A DNA stretch of 64,000 nucleotides from positions 42,317,749 through 42,381,748 of the forward strand of contig CM070590.1 in NCBI GenBank assembly GCA_036346355.1, in the 5' to 3' direction. Below are positions 1 to 12,999 of the stretch, one piece after another. Every line of letters starts with the position of its first letter. Within the stretch, counting starts at the first letter, position 1. A program made the position numbers and the translations under genes. Under the pieces are notes generated by a model. The model searched no databases. It worked only from the letters and a program-made list of their open reading frames with translations, and was not told where the DNA came from. Source of the DNA: Rhipidocladum racemiflorum (lineage: Eukaryota; Streptophyta; Magnoliopsida; Poales; Poaceae).

Positions 1-3000
1 TTCCTAGCAAACCTTTTAATTTTGGAGACCTGCACCTTAGACGTCATATTGGGAATGGATTGGTTATCCAAGCACAAGGCCGTATTGGATTGTGGACGAA
101 GGACTATCTCGATTGAGAGCCCGTGTGGGAAGAAAGTGGAATTTCAAGTTACCGCAGCTTAGAGATGGACAGCTTGATGATTAACGCATCAAGGCAATCA
201 GCATAGAGGATGTCTCAAAGAGTGAATGAGTACCCAGATGTCTTTTCCCGAAGATCTACCCGGTATGCCGCCAGACAGTGACATAGAGTTTGTGATAGAG
301 CTTGTAGCCTGCACAAAGACCGATAGCAAAGAGACCCTATCGGATGTCTACCGAGGAGTTGGTAGAGATGAAGAAACAAATAGAAGAGTTAATGGAGAAA
401 GGATTTATCGACCGAAGTTCGTCGCCGTGGGGAGCACCAGCTTTGTTTGTCAAGAAAAAGGACGGAGTTTCAGGATGTGCATTGACTACCGTGGCACTCA
501 ATGAAGTCACCGTGAAGAATAAGTATCCGCTACCCAGGATTGATGATTTGTTTGATCGCTTAAGAGGAGCCGGAGTTTTCTCCAAGATTGATCTCGAGAT
601 CGGGATACCATCGCTTGAAGATCCGATCGTAAGATATTCAAGATCGCATTCTCGCCAAGATATGGACATTACGAGTTCACGCTTATGTCCTTTGGTCGAC
701 GAATGCGCCAAAATTATTTCATGAATATGATGAATAAGGTGTTCATGGAATATTTGGACAAGTTTGTCGTCGTGTTCATAGACGATATCCTAATCTACTC
801 CAAGACAGAGGATGAACATGCCGAACACTTAAGGCGAAGTTTTGGAAAAGCCGAGGAACAAAGAACTTTTCGCCAAGTTCAGCAAGTGTGATTTTTGGAA
901 GGACAAGGTGGAGTTTCTTGGACATGTAATGACCGCAGTATGAGTCGCCAGAGATCCAAGAAAAGTAGAAGCCGTGGTTACATTGGGAGCACCAAGATCG
1001 TGACCCAGATTCGAGTTTCCTTGGAATGGCAGGATACTACCGCTGCTTTCATTGAAGGCTTCTCGACAATTGCGAAACCTCTTACGCAATTGCTGAAGAA
1101 GGAAAAGAAGTTTGCATGGACGCCGTAATGTGAGAAAGGATTTCAGAGTCAAGAAGCGATTGACGCCAAGACCAGTGTTAGTTCTACCTGATGTTGCTCA
1201 AAGCTTCGATATTTATTGTGACGACGCGCCAAGGACTTGGATGTGTGCCGATGCGTAATGGAAAGGTTGTCGCTATGCATCAAGGCGCTTGAGGCCGCAT
1301 GAGGAAAATTACCCGACACATGACTTGGAGTTAGCCGTAGTGCATGCTTTGAAGATATGGCGCCACTATCTCGATTGGAAACAGATGTGAAGTGTATACG
1401 GATCATAAGAGTTTTAAGTACATATTCACCCAAATGGATCCGAATATGAGGCAGAGGAGATGGTTAGAGTTGATCAAGGACTATAATGTTGGAATCCATT
1501 ACCATCCCTGAAGGCCAACGAGTAGCCGATGCTCGAGTCGGAAAAGCCATACCGTGAGTACGCTGCTAGCCACAAGCCAGGATGAGTTATGTAAGGATTT
1601 TCAGAAAATGAAGATTGAGGTTGTACCTAGCGGATTCTTGGCCGCATTGGAAGTAAAGCCTACCTTAGAGGACCAGATCCGAGAAGGACAGAAGGATGAT
1701 GACAAGATCCGCAGGATTAAGTCCATCAAGGAGGAAGGCAAGGCAGAGGACTTCAAATTGGATGAGCAGGGCACGTTATGGATGAAGGGTCGGATTTGTG
1801 TGCCTAACAAGGAGGAGTTAAAGCGACTGATTTTGGAAGAAGCCCATGACTCCAAGTACTCAATTCACCCCGAAGCGCCAAGATGTATCAGATCTCAAGG
1901 AGAGATTCTCGTGGCCGAGTATGAAACGTGAAGTTGCCGAGCATGTTGCATTGTGCGACGATGCCGAGAGTCAAGGCAATGCATCGAGACCAGCAGGATT
2001 GCTACAAATTACCGAAGATACTCGAGTGGAAGTGGGAGGAAATCGGAATGGATTTCATTACCGGCTTGTCGAAGACTCAAGGGGTTATGACTCCATATGG
2101 GTTATAGTGGATCGCTTGACCAAAGTAGCCCATTTTATCCCCGTGAAGACCACCTACTCGGGAGATAAGTTAGCAGAGTTGTACATGATCAGATTGTTTG
2201 TTTGCACGAGTGCCAAAGAGGATTGTATCGATGCAGGTACCCAATTTACCTCAAGATTCTCGGGAATAAGTTGCATGAAGCCATGGGAACCCGCTTAAAC
2301 TTCAAGATAGCCTTATCATCCACAGACGGATGGACAGATCGAAAGAGTCAACCAGATTCGGAGGATATGTTGAGAGCTTGTGCATTGGCTTATGCTACCT
2401 CTTGGGATAAAAGTTTGCCGTATGCCGAGTTCAAGTTACAACAATAGTTATCGTGCTAGTTTACGATGTCACCTTTGAGGCATCAGATGGTCGACTCGCC
2501 TGACGCCATTGAATTGGAATGAGACCGGCGAGCGCTGTCTTTGGGCCTGATATTCTTCAAGAAGTCAAGAACAGTCGCCATGATTAGGAAAGGTTGAAGA
2601 TAGCCCAATCTCGATGTAAGAGTTATGCCGACAATCGCCGCGAGATTTGAGTTTTGAACCGTAAGACTTTGTATACCTCAGAGTTACGCCTCGTGGGGAG
2701 TTAAGAGGTTCCATGCCAAAGGGAAACTTGCACCCTGCTATGTTGGACCATTTAAGATTTTGAGCCGCAGAGGCGAAGTTGCTTATCACCGGAGTTGCCA
2801 CAAATAAGGTGGAGTACATGATGTATTCCATGTGTCCTAGCTTAAAGAAGTGTCTCCGAGTTCCCGAGGAATGCAGACACCGTTAGAATCAATTGAGTTG
2901 CAAGAGGATTTGACTTATAAGGAGTATCCCGTGAGGATTCTAGACACAATGGATCGAGAAACTAGAAACAAGTCAACCCGCTTTTGTAGAGTTCAAAGGA

Positions 3001-3107
3001 GCAACCATGAAGAAAGCAAAGCGACTTTGGGAGTCACGAAGAGGATTTGAAGAAAGAATTTCCAAACCTATTCCTTTAGTAAGCCCCTAATCTCGGGACT
3101 AGATTCT
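1..3107 (+). pseudogene. Tekay-type pol, first tandem copy (protease end to chromodomain), heavily frameshifted
   Basis: The sequence opens in the protease C-terminal part, with the ILGMDWLS motif read at about 49-72. RT follows at about 340-1100, with the VVVFIDDILIYS catalytic box at about 766-801. RNase H lies at about 1170-1500 and integrase at about 1560-2450 (IWVIVDRLTKVAHF near 2094-2135). A chromodomain remnant with YPVRILDTMDRETRNK lies at about 2922-2970. No domain is open from end to end: single-base gains and losses shift the frame many times, and most occur where the second copy (8107-11223) has CTG or CAG. The gene cannot encode a working polyprotein as written, but much of the damage may be sequence error rather than decay. 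Confidence 0.85.
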
Positions 3108-3122
3108 ATTAAGGGGGAGGTT
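3108..3122 (+). other. Polypurine tract of first tandem copy
   Basis: A purine-rich stretch (TAAGGGGGAGG followed by TTT) directly precedes the LTR start TGTAACACC at 3123. This is the plus-strand primer site expected at the 3' end of the internal region of an LTR retrotransposon. The second copy has the same tract with one G fewer before 11236. Confidence 0.75.
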
Positions 3123-6100
3123 TGTAACACCCCAAAATTTTACTTGTCCTAAATTCATGTGTGATTTGGCACTTTGGTGAATTTTTGGAATTTTCTCGAA
3201 TTTATTTGGATTTAATTGAATTTATTTGAATTTATTCCATTTTGAAATAATTAAAGAATTTAATTTTGCAAATAAAATTTTGTTGGAAATATTTTATTTG
3301 AGTCCAAAATGATCCAAAGTATTTTCCAGAATTTTTCTCGAATTTTTCTCGAGTCATTTGCTATTTTTAATGAATTAAATGAATTATCGAATTATTTTAA
3401 ATATTAAATCGCTGGAAATTCAAACTCGGTCAAGTATCGCTCATCCGACCGAAGTCGAACTCCGAGTCGGACTCGAGTCCGACCGAGCCACGTGACTCGA
3501 CCGAACCCACTCCTAACCCTAATCAATCCCAACCGTTGGATCAAGATCCAACGGCCGAGATCCGCCTGCAGACGGCTCGAGCCGTGATCCGGCCCGGATC
3601 CGATCGCGCCAGGCGATCGTGGCCGTTGATCGCGCCACGTGGACGGCCGAGAGTCGCCGTCTTCGCCGAGACCGAAGCCGATCGCCGCCGCCGCCGCCGT
3701 GTAGGATTAGGTTTCCGCCTAGGCACGAACGCCGAGGCTATTTAAAGCGTGAGACGCCCCCGAGGTTGCCCTCATCCTGCGCACTGCGTTTCTCGAGCCA
3801 TCTCGCCGAGCCGCCGCTGCTGAGCCGCAATCGCCGCCGGAGTTGTCTCTTCCTCCGCCGAGGTTTGCGCCGCTTTCGCTGCCGTCCGCCGCCTTCCGCC
3901 GAAGGAGCTCGATTCGGGATCCCCGCGACGAGACGCACCAAGGAAGGATTCATCTCGCCGGAGAAGCCTCGTAGCGCCGCGCTCTTGGTCATCGCTCCCG
4001 CCTCCGGTGCTCGTGCCTCGCCGCCATCGCCGGACTCGCTGAAGCTGCGGGACCGCCGATCCAGATCGGACGGTTGAGGCGAGTTCACGTGTTATAAACC
4101 CGAGTAGATCCGGACCGCTGGATCAAGATCCAACGGTTCACAATCGCCACGGCCGTCAGAGCAAAGGCGATTATAGGATTAGATCCGACCGCCCGATCTA
4201 AATCGAACGCCCACGATCAACGAGTAGTTTCAACGTGTTAACCCTCGATCTAATCCGCGCCGCTGAATTTCAAATCAACGGCCGTGATTGGCGCCACGTG
4301 TCGGGAAGTTGGACCGACGCGGTCGCTGGCCCACGCCGCTGGCAGTGTAGACGCCGACACGCTGCCCGCGCGGTCGAGGGCCCGCATGTCGCTGGTCGAC
4401 CGCCAAGCGCCGACGCCACCCATGACGCCACTGGGTCCCACCACAAGACCGCGGCCGAGCCTCACGACGCCGCCGATGACGCCACCCGAGAGGCCCACAT
4501 GTCGGGCCTCACGTGGAGTCGTGGACCGAGTCCACGGTGGACCCGAGCCGAGCGTGACCAAGTCCATGGACCACCGACGCCACCGCCCAATCGTAGGCTG
4601 CCACGTGTCCTGCCGACGCAATAATTAATTTCCAAAAGAAAATGATTTATTAATTCGAAATATTGATTCAAATTTAGATTCAAACTTCAAACGCTTATAA
4701 CTTTTATGCTTCAACTCCGATTTGAGTGATTCAAATTTCTATATTCGTATACAATTCAGATCTACTCAAATATGAATTTTATTTAATTTTTGGACTAAAG
4801 TTTTTCTCTGTAATATTATTTAATTGATTATTTAAACTTTAATAAATCATAACTTTTATGCTTTTAACTCCAAATTTGACGATTCCAGCTTTCTAAAAAT
4901 CCAGAAAATTATGTTCTCTCTGTTTATGGATTTTATTTGGAGTTTTGGGATGTTTTTGCCTAGTGTTTATTTGTGTATTTGCTATTTGCACGCTTTACGA
5001 GTAGACGTTGAAGTGCCAAGGATTCGAGGGAGAAGTGTTGACTCAGGATCCAACTCAAGACCAAGAGCAAGTACTTTTTGAAGGCAAGTTGTGCTTTGAC
5101 CATATTGATCCTATTTCAAATCTATTTTGATTTAAACTATTGCATGCTAGTTCAAGTAGAAAGATACTTTGATTAAACATGGGGTTAGATAAATACCAAT
5201 TTGCTATATGACACCTTGATTACTTAAGTATGTGCCATGACCCTTTGTCACCCTAGTTGTGGTTTACTAGTTGGACATTATTAAATTGCCAACATGGGTT
5301 TAGATCGTTGTAGTATAACGCTTAGACCTCGCTTACGTGCTCATGACATGATTTTGGATAATCAAATGCTAATATTGACTTAATGATATATTGAACCTGT
5401 TTTGGAAAAGTATCATGTGATGTTGATGGCACGTGGTGCATGGTAATCAATCGGGTTTGATAAACGGCTGACGGGCATGTGGCAAGAGTATCAAAGGGCC
5501 GCTTGAGGCATTGGGGATGTTGATTTGGTTCTTCGGTAGTCTTGCCCTGGTCACTCTAAGGACTTAACCTTGCAAGCCTTTGAACTGGTCATACTTGCAA
5601 CCACATGGTCGGAATGGGACGGCCCTAGTTGACTAAGTCGCTAAGGACTCACTTGTGGAGCCTCAGGGTGTCAATTACACCGCTTGTGTGATTGTATCGG
5701 GGAGCGATCGTGGTCGTGGGCCGATACCCATCTAACGGTGTGTTGGTCCCATACTTCGCCTTGGCTAAGGGAAGGGATGGTGTAGAGCACGAACCTGAGA
5801 GGACCACCTGTGTTGTTTGAGGCTTAGAAAGGCTTTGTTACTGAACTCGCCTTTGTGGTGTTTGACTGTATCTTGTGGGTAAAGTGCATAACCTCTCGCA
5901 GAGTGTAGAATCTATTTAAATAGCCGAGTCCACTGTGATCGACAATGCTCGGGAATTACAAATAAGGGTTAGACTTTCTCAAAATAACTTGGATTTGAAA
6001 AGTTGGGTTGGTTTAGTAATGAAGTTGATGGAAATGTGGTTTAGGATGGGGAAAAATGTTTATTAAATTTCTTGAGAAGTTATTTATGCTTTACTTATTT

Positions 6101-6595
6101 CTACCGCTGAATCTACTTTTATTACTTGTCAAAAGTCAAGCATCGCAAATATACCTTGAGCTATTCCTTTGTACCAAGCCATGCATATAGTATATTAGCT
6201 TGCATTATGTGCATGACTTGTCGAGTACCAAGTACTCACCCTTGCCTCAACACAATACCAGCTGAAGAGGAGATTACGCCAGCTTGGAGGAGGATTTCAA
6301 GAAGACCCGCCTACTTAGGGGATGCGAGCCTACTGCCTGTGGTATCGGATGGCGCCACGGGTTATTTGATTTTCCGTCCGTTATTTCTCTTTTAATAAGT
6401 TTCGCTATGCAGGCATATATTTGTAACTTGGCCATAAGGTCGAGTAACCCTTTGATTATTTAAATAAAGTACTTTGATAGTATCGTTTGGTATGATTGTG
6501 ATATATACCGATGTTAAGACTGTGTGCACTAGCGCGTTCCTGGACTAGTGCTGAATACACAGAGGGTCCGGATTTGCAAATTCGGGGTCCCGACA
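3123..6595 (+). repeat. Tekay LTR1 (shared middle LTR)
   Basis: Long LTR with TG...CA ends. Its order is an AT-rich U3 start, a GC-rich block (about 3420-4620) with 22-bp palindromes, a TATA-like CTATTTAAA at 3738-3746, a CCAAT/G-box module at 4587-4631, an AT-rich stretch, and a small reading frame near 4911-5083 that ends at a GC splice donor (5084). A possible acceptor follows at 6260-6261, and a conserved 43-nt hairpin (6520-6562) lies near the 3' end. The reading frame is broken here by loss of two bases near 5015 relative to LTR2. After the LTR end the sequence does not show a clean tRNA-Met primer site, only a GGTAT remnant at 6604-6608. Confidence 0.85.
3533..3554 (+). repeat. 22-bp palindrome in Tekay LTR1
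   Basis: CCGTTGGATC, two bases, then the exact reverse complement. A second, one-mismatch copy is at 4115-4136. Equivalent palindromes occur in LTR2 (11640-11661, 12153-12174) and in the solo LTR (35205-35226, 35735-35756, 35840-35861). Function unknown: a dimeric binding site or an RNA hairpin are both possible. Confidence 0.7.
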
Positions 6596-6757
6596 GTGCG
6601 GTATGTGTTGCAAGGCCCTTAGGCATTGTAAGCAGCCATACCAAGTTATTAATAATAAAGTTGGACCTTAAGGCTACACCTTTCGCCCCGCATAAGTTCC
6701 ATATTACTTGTCCATTCTTGTTTCCCTCTCATCTCTAAACCTAGAGCAAACCGACAG
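6596..6757 (+). other. Leader of second Tekay copy
   Basis: A 162-bp stretch between the LTR end and the gag ATG at 6758. No intact primer-binding site is visible. GGTAT near 6604 may be a damaged TGGTATCAGAGC, the tRNA-Met complement that follows the LTR in the other gypsy elements here. Confidence 0.4.
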
Positions 6758-7860
6758 ATGGTGAACACCCGTGGAAACTTTGGAAGCAATGGGAGTGGTT
6801 CTCGCCCAGCAGAAAACTCCAATGATGGAGCACCAGCACCGCCACTGGATATGCAGAATTTTGGAGCATTTCTTGCTGCTCAGACTCAGTTGATGCATGC
6901 TATGATGCAACAAATGCAGCACGTCACTGCTCAGGCCACAGCCAATCAAGTTAATCAGGGACCACGCCAGAATACAAGGTCAAGCCGTCGAGTTCATGAG
7001 AACTCACCCACCCACTTTCTTCGGGAATGCCAATCCATTGAGGCCGATGATTGGTTAAGATCAATTGAGAGGAAGCTACACATAGCTCAATGCATAGGGA
7101 ATGAGAAGGTACTTCTACGCTTCTCATCACCGAAGGAACAAACGCCGAATGGTGGGAGAACTTCTGCGCACGCAGAGAACCCTCAAGATATCACTTGGGA
7201 GGAGTTCACACCTGCATTCCGACAAAGATCACGTGGCCTCGAAGGAATCATGGACCTTAAGAAAGAGGAGTTCAGAGCATCAAGCAAGGTAATCACCGCT
7301 GGCCGACTACCTGAACAAGTTCACACACCTAGCACGCCACGCTACCGAGGATGTAGCGACAGATAAATCCGCATACCTGCTTTTATGAAGGGACTCAACT
7401 CAGATTGCAAGTAGGATTGATCACCCACACCTTTCCAGATTTCCAAGAGTCGGTGAATAAGGCCCTTACTCTTGAGGACAAGCGCAAGGAACTGGATGAG
7501 AACAGAAGCGCAGGATGCAACAAAGAAGGATCACGCCAGTGAACGCAACAAAGACCGAGAGTTGCACCAAATCAATTCTTCAGATTCCAACCACGTAATC
7601 GCAACGAGGACACCATCCTCAAAGACCAAGACCTGCCAATCGAACTACTGCACCCAGCCCGCTTAGAAACGCTTACTCCAGCAATAAAGAAGGAACAAGT
7701 GAGACGTCTACAATCGCAACGAGCCAGACACTTTGCCAACAGCTTGTCCCAAGAAGACAAAGCAGGAGTGACCGGGCCGCTTCAACCTAGGAACCACCCT
7801 CAGCTAGGACGCCAAAGACCGTGAGCCACACCCTGCATCAGGTGGTGAGAGGCCGAGTCA
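6758..7860 (+). pseudogene. Tekay gag, frameshifted
   Basis: The start MVNTRGNFGSNGSGSR at 6758 resembles the N-terminus usual for Tekay gag, followed by a Gln- and Met-rich stretch. The capsid-like core (about 7000-7480) reads through WLRSIERKLHIAQ, WEEFTPAF and GLEGIMDLKKEEF but changes frame several times. A CCHC zinc knuckle remnant can be recognised at about 7706-7756 (GHFAN followed by a shifted Cys-Pro-Lys-Lys). Its cysteines are lost through small indels, one of them CTG read as CTTG. Gag would package the element RNA in cytoplasmic particles. As written it gives only a 202-residue N-terminal product. Confidence 0.75.
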
Positions 7861-10800
7861 ACCATGTCACCGCAGATGCACCGCAAAATGCTACGGACGT
7901 CAGATCGGGTAAGTTACTTGTTAACTCAAGACTGCAACAGCTTTGTTTGACTCGAGCTTCAGATTCGCTTGTTTTGCAAGGCTTTGCTACTAGAAATGAC
8001 TTGAGAATTGCAAGACTTAAGTGCATGCTTTTAGTTCAAACCCCTGGTTCAACTCCGAACGGAAGTAGGATGTTCCGGGTGAGAATACTAATAGATGGAA
8101 TAGAGTTCCTAGCAAACCTTATAATTTTGGAGACCTGCACCTTAGATGTTATATTGGGAATGGATTGGTTATCCAAGCACAAGGTCGTATTGGATTGTGG
8201 ACAAAGGACTATCTCACTTGAGAGCCCGTGTGGGAAGAAAGTGGAATTTCAAGCCACCGCAGCTTAGAGATGGACAGCTGATGGTTAACAGCATGCAAGG
8301 CAATCAAAGATAGAGGATGTCCCAAGAGTGAATGAGTACCCGGATGTTTTTCCCGAAGATCTACCTCGGTATGCCGACAGGGGACATAGAGTTTGTGATA
8401 GAGCTGGTACTGCACAAAGACCGATAGCAAAGAGACCCTATCGGATGTCTACCGAGGAGTTGGTAGAAATGAAGAAACAAATGGAAGAGTTAATGGAGAA
8501 AGGATTTATCGACTCAAGTTCGTCGCCGTGGGAGCACCGCTTTTGTTTGTCAAGAAGAAGGACGGGAGTTTCAGGATGTGCATTGACTACCGTGCACTCA
8601 ATGAGGTCACCGTGAAGAATAAGTATCCGCTACCTGTGATTGATGATTTGTTTGATCGCTTAAGAGGAGCCTGAGTTTTCTCCAAGATTGATCTCGAGAT
8701 CGGGATACCATCGCTTGAAGATCCGATCAGGAGATATTCAAGACCGCATTCTCGCCAAGATATGGACATTACGAGTTTACAGCTTATGTCCTTTGGGTCG
8801 ATTTAATGCGCCAAATTATTTCATGAATATGATGAATAAGGTGTTCATGGAATATTTGGACAAGTTTGTCGTCGTGTTCATAGACGATATATCCTAGTCT
8901 ACTCCAAGACAGAGGATGAACATGCCGAACACTTAAGGCGAAGTTTTGGAAAAGCCGAGGAACAAAGAACTTTTCGCCAAGTTCAGCAAGTGTGATTTTT
9001 GGAAGGACAAGGTGGAGTTTCTTGGACATGTAATGACTGCAGAAGGAGTCGCCAGAGATCCAAGCAAAGTAGAAGCCGTGTTACATTGGGAACACCAAGA
9101 TCGTGACCCATTCTGAGTTTCCTTGGAATGGCAGGATACTACCGCCATTTCATTGAAGGCTTTCTCGACAATTGCGAAACCTCTTACGCAATCGCTGAAG
9201 AAGGAAAAGAAGTTTGCATGGACGCCGTAATGTGAGAAAGGATTTCAGGAGTCAAGAAGCGATTGACATCAGCACCGGTGTTAGTTCTACCGGATGTTAC
9301 TCAAAGCTTTGATATTTATTGTGACGCATCGCGCCAAGGACTTGGATGTGTGCTGATGCAGAATGGAAAGGTCGTCGCTTATGCATCAAGGCAGTTGAGG
9401 CCGCATGAGGAGAATTATCCGACACATGACCTAGAGTTAGCTGCCGTAGTGCATGCCTTGAAGATATGGCGTCACTATCTGATTGGAAACAGATGTGAAG
9501 TGTATACGGATCATAAGAGCCTTTTAAGTACATATTCACCCAATCGGATCTCGAATATGAGGCAAAGGAGATGGCTAGAGTTGATCAAAGACTATAATGT
9601 TGGAATCCATTACCATCCCTGAAGGCCAACGTAGTAGCCGACGCCCGAGTCGGAAAAGCCATACCGTGAGTACGTTGCTAGCCATAAGTCGTGATGAGTT
9701 ATGTGAGGATTTTCGTAAAATGAAGATTGAGGTTGTACCTAGCGGATTCTGGCCGCATTGGAAGTAAAGCCTACCCTAGAGGATCAGATCCGAGAAGGAT
9801 GTATGATGATGACAAGATCCGCAGGATTAAGTCCATCAAGGAGGAAGGCAAGGCAGAGGACTTCAAGTTGGATGAGCAAGGCACGTTGTGGATGAAGGAT
9901 CGCATTTGTGTGCCTAACAAAAAGGAGTTAAAGCAACTGATTCTGGAAGAAGCCCATGACTCCAAGTACTCGATTCATCCTGGAAGCGCCAAGATGTATC
10001 AGGATCTGAAGGAGAGATTCTGGTGGCCGAGTATGAAACGTGAAGTTGCCGAGCATGTTGCCTTGTGCGATGTATGCCAGAGAGTCAAGGCAATGCATCA
10101 GAGACCAGCAGGATTGCTACAACCGCTGAAAATACCTGAGTGGAAGTGGGAGGAAATCGGAATGGATTTCATTACCGGTTTGCCGAAGACTCAAGGAGGT
10201 TATGACTCCATATGGGTTATAGTGGATCGCTTGACTAAAGTAGCCCATTTTATCCCCGTGAAGACCACTTACTCGGGAGATAAATTAGCAGAATTGTACA
10301 TGATCAGGATTGTTTGTTTGCACGGAGTGCCAAAGAGGATTGTATCGGACAGAGGTACCCAATTTACCTCAAGGTTCGGAATAAGTTGCATGAAGCCATG
10401 GGAACCCGCTTGAACTTCAAGATACCTTATCATCCGCAGACGGATGGACAGATCGAAAAGAGTCAACCAGATTCGAGGATATGTTGAGAGCTTGCGCATT
10501 AGCTTATGCTACCTCTTGGGATAAGAGTTTGCCGATGCCGAGTTCGGGCCATACAACAATAGTTATCGTGCTAGTTTACGATGTCACCTTTTGAGGCATC
10601 AGATGGTCGACTCGCGGACGCCATTGAATTGAATGAGACCGGCGAGCGCCGTGTCTTTGGGCCTGATATTCTTCAAGAGGTCAAGAGCAGACGCCATGAT
10701 TAGGGAAAGGTTGAAGATAGCCCAATCTCGATGAAGAGTTAGGCCGACAATCGTCGCCGAGATTTGAGTTTTGAACCGTAAGACTTTGTTTACCTCAGAG

Positions 10801-11223
10801 TTACGCCTCAGGGGAGTTAAGAGGTTCCATGCCAAAGGGAAACTTGCACCTGCTATGTTGGACCATTTAAGATTTTGAGTCACAGAGGCGGTTGCTTATC
10901 ACCGGAGTTGCCACGATCGTTAGCAGTGAGTACATGATGTATTCCATGTGTCCCAGCTTAAAGAAGTGTCTCCGAGTTCCCGAGGAACAGCATACACCGC
11001 TAGAGTCAATTGAGTTGCAAGAGGATTTGACTTATAAGGAGTATCTGTGAGGATTACGGACACAATGGATCGAGAAACTAGAAACAAGTCAACCCGCTTT
11101 CAGAGAGTTCAAAGGGAGCAACCATGAAGAAAGTGAAGCGACTTGGGAGCGAAGAGGATTTGAAGAAGGAGTTTCCAAACCTATTCCTTTAGTAAGCCCC
11201 GAATCTCGGGGACGAGATTCTAT
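7861..11223 (+). pseudogene. Tekay pol, second tandem copy (PR-RT-RH-IN-chromodomain), frameshifted
   Basis: Protease begins near 7861. The active-site Asp-Ser-Gly is hit by a two-base loss at about 7950, and ILGMDWLSKHKV follows at about 8152-8184. RT lies at about 8328-9200 with FIDD at about 8875-8886, RNase H at 9263-9622 (FDIYCDASRQGLG and YTDHKS intact) and integrase at about 9690-10650. The longest open part, 9790-10413, keeps the His/Cys zinc finger (HPGSAKMYQ to CDVCQRVK) and the first two catalytic aspartates (GMDFITG and VSDRGTQF). The third acidic residue is lost to a frameshift. A chromodomain remnant (about 11000-11170) should target insertion to heterochromatin. This copy is less damaged than the left one and is the better reference. 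Confidence 0.85.
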
Positions 11224-11235
11224 TAAGGGGAGGTT
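11224..11235 (+). other. Polypurine tract of second Tekay copy
   Basis: TAAGGGGAGG followed by TT directly before the LTR start at 11236; plus-strand primer site. Confidence 0.75.
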
Positions 11236-12484
11236 TGTAACACCCCAAAATTTTGCTTTCCTTGAATTCATGTGTGATTTGGCACTTTGATGAATTTTTG
11301 GAATTTTCTCGAATTTATTTGGATTTATTTGGAATTTATTTGAATTTATTCCATTTTGAAATAATTAAAGAATTTAATTTTGCAAATAAAATTTTGTTGG
11401 AAATATTTTATTTGAGTCCCAAATACCCTAAAATATTTTCCAGAATTTTTCCGGAATTTTTCTGAGTCATTTGCTATTTTTAATGAATTAAATGAATTAT
11501 CGGGAATTATTTTAAATATTAAATCATTGGAAATCCAAACCGAAGTCGGTTCTTCGTTCATCCGGATCGAGCCCGAGTCAGACTTCGAGTTCGAGTTCGA
11601 CCGAGCCACGTGATCCGGCCGAACCTTGATCGATCCGAACCGTTGGATCGAAATCCAACGGCCGGAATTTGGCCGATCGATCCTTCCGATCCGGTCCGAT
11701 CCGCTGGCGCCAGGAAATCTGGGCCGTTGAGCGGGACGCGTGGACGGCCGTGGATTGCGTCATCTTCCGTGATCGAAGCCGGACTCCACCGCCGCGTAAA
11801 GCCGCTGTCGTTAGGTTTCCGCCTTGAGCGCGCATGCCGAGGCCATTTAAGGCGTGGGTTATCGCCGAGGACCGCCGTCGTATGCGCACCGGTTGCCCTA
11901 GTTTCCAACGCCTAAGCCGTCGCCTCACGATTTCTCGAAGTTTGGGGTGTGCCGCGGTTTTTCTTCGTTTCCGCGCCGTCGTCATCCTCCGCCGCGTTCA
12001 AGCCCGGTTCCGAACCTTGCGCTGCGTCAAGGCGCACCTATTGGGTGCACTCACTTGGCCGAGATGCCCCGGCGCCGCGTTGGTGTGGTCGCTGTCCTCA
12101 GCGCACGGCAGCCGCAACGCCGCGTGCCATCGCTGCCGCGAAGCTCGGTGAACCGTTGGATCAAGATCCAACGCACGCAGGTGAGGCCACGCCGCCTGCA
12201 TCGCTCTCGCCCTCGATTAGGTTTCCACCGTTAGATTTAGATCGTACGGTTGAGGTTAGTTGCGTTGTAGCTTTAGGGTTAGATCTGGACCGTCCGATCT
12301 AGATCGAACGGCCCAGATCGACGGTGCTGATTTGGAACGCGTAAATTCTAGATCTAATCGCGCCGCTGATTTTCAAATCAACGGGCACGATCGAGCCACG
12401 TGTGCTTAGCCACGCCACGCGCGCGTGAGAGCGTGTCTCTGACACGCGGGGCCCGCGTGTCAGCGGGACAACCAAACTGCACCA

Positions 12485-12719
12485 TGACGTCACCCATGAC
12501 GTCATCGGGTGAACCCACTTGTCGACAAATTGGTCGAGCCCGCCGACGCCGGGCCGATGACGCTACCCGAGTGGGCCCACATGTCGGGCCTCACGTGGAG
12601 TCGTGGACCGAGTCCACGGTGGACCCGAGCCGAAATGGCGGACCGAGCCCTTGGACCGGCGGACGTCAGCCGACCAATCAGAGGCTGCCACGTGTCCATG
12701 CTGACGCAATAATTAATTT
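12485..12719 (+). promoter_or_regulatory. bZIP / CCAAT / G-box module in Tekay LTR2
   Basis: Paired TGACGTCA sites 12 bp apart (12485 and 12497) are followed by CCAATCAGAG (12674), CACGTG (12689) and TGACGCAATAATTAATT (from 12702). The block is kept in LTR1 (4587-4631, with the bZIP pair degraded) and in the solo LTR on the other strand (34739-35013, paired TGACGTCA 11 bp apart plus a GGCTGACGTCAGCC palindrome at 34784-34797). It lies downstream of the TATA-like site, so it could act as an intragenic enhancer or mark a second promoter. That role is inferred. Confidence 0.5.
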
Positions 12720-12999
12720 CCGAAAAAGAAAATGATTTATTAATTCGAAATATTGATTCAAATTTAGATTCAAACTTCAAACGCTTATAACTTTTGCGTT
12801 TCAACTCCGATTTGAGTGATTCAAATTTCTAAATTTGTATAAAATTAAGATCTACTTAAATATAAATTTTATTTAATTTTTGGACTAAAGTTTTTCTCTG
12901 TAATATTATTTAATTGATTATTTAAACTTTAATAAATCATAACTTTTAAGGCCTTAACTCCAAATTTGATTTATTCGGTTCCTAAAAATCCATAAAATT

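Noticed and set aside
3536..4088. Overlapping open frames on both strands in the GC-rich part of Tekay LTR1 (Arg/Pro/Ala-rich)
   Set aside because: They overlap on opposite strands, have only composition-driven sequence, and are not kept in LTR2 or the solo LTR. GC-rich DNA has few stop codons.
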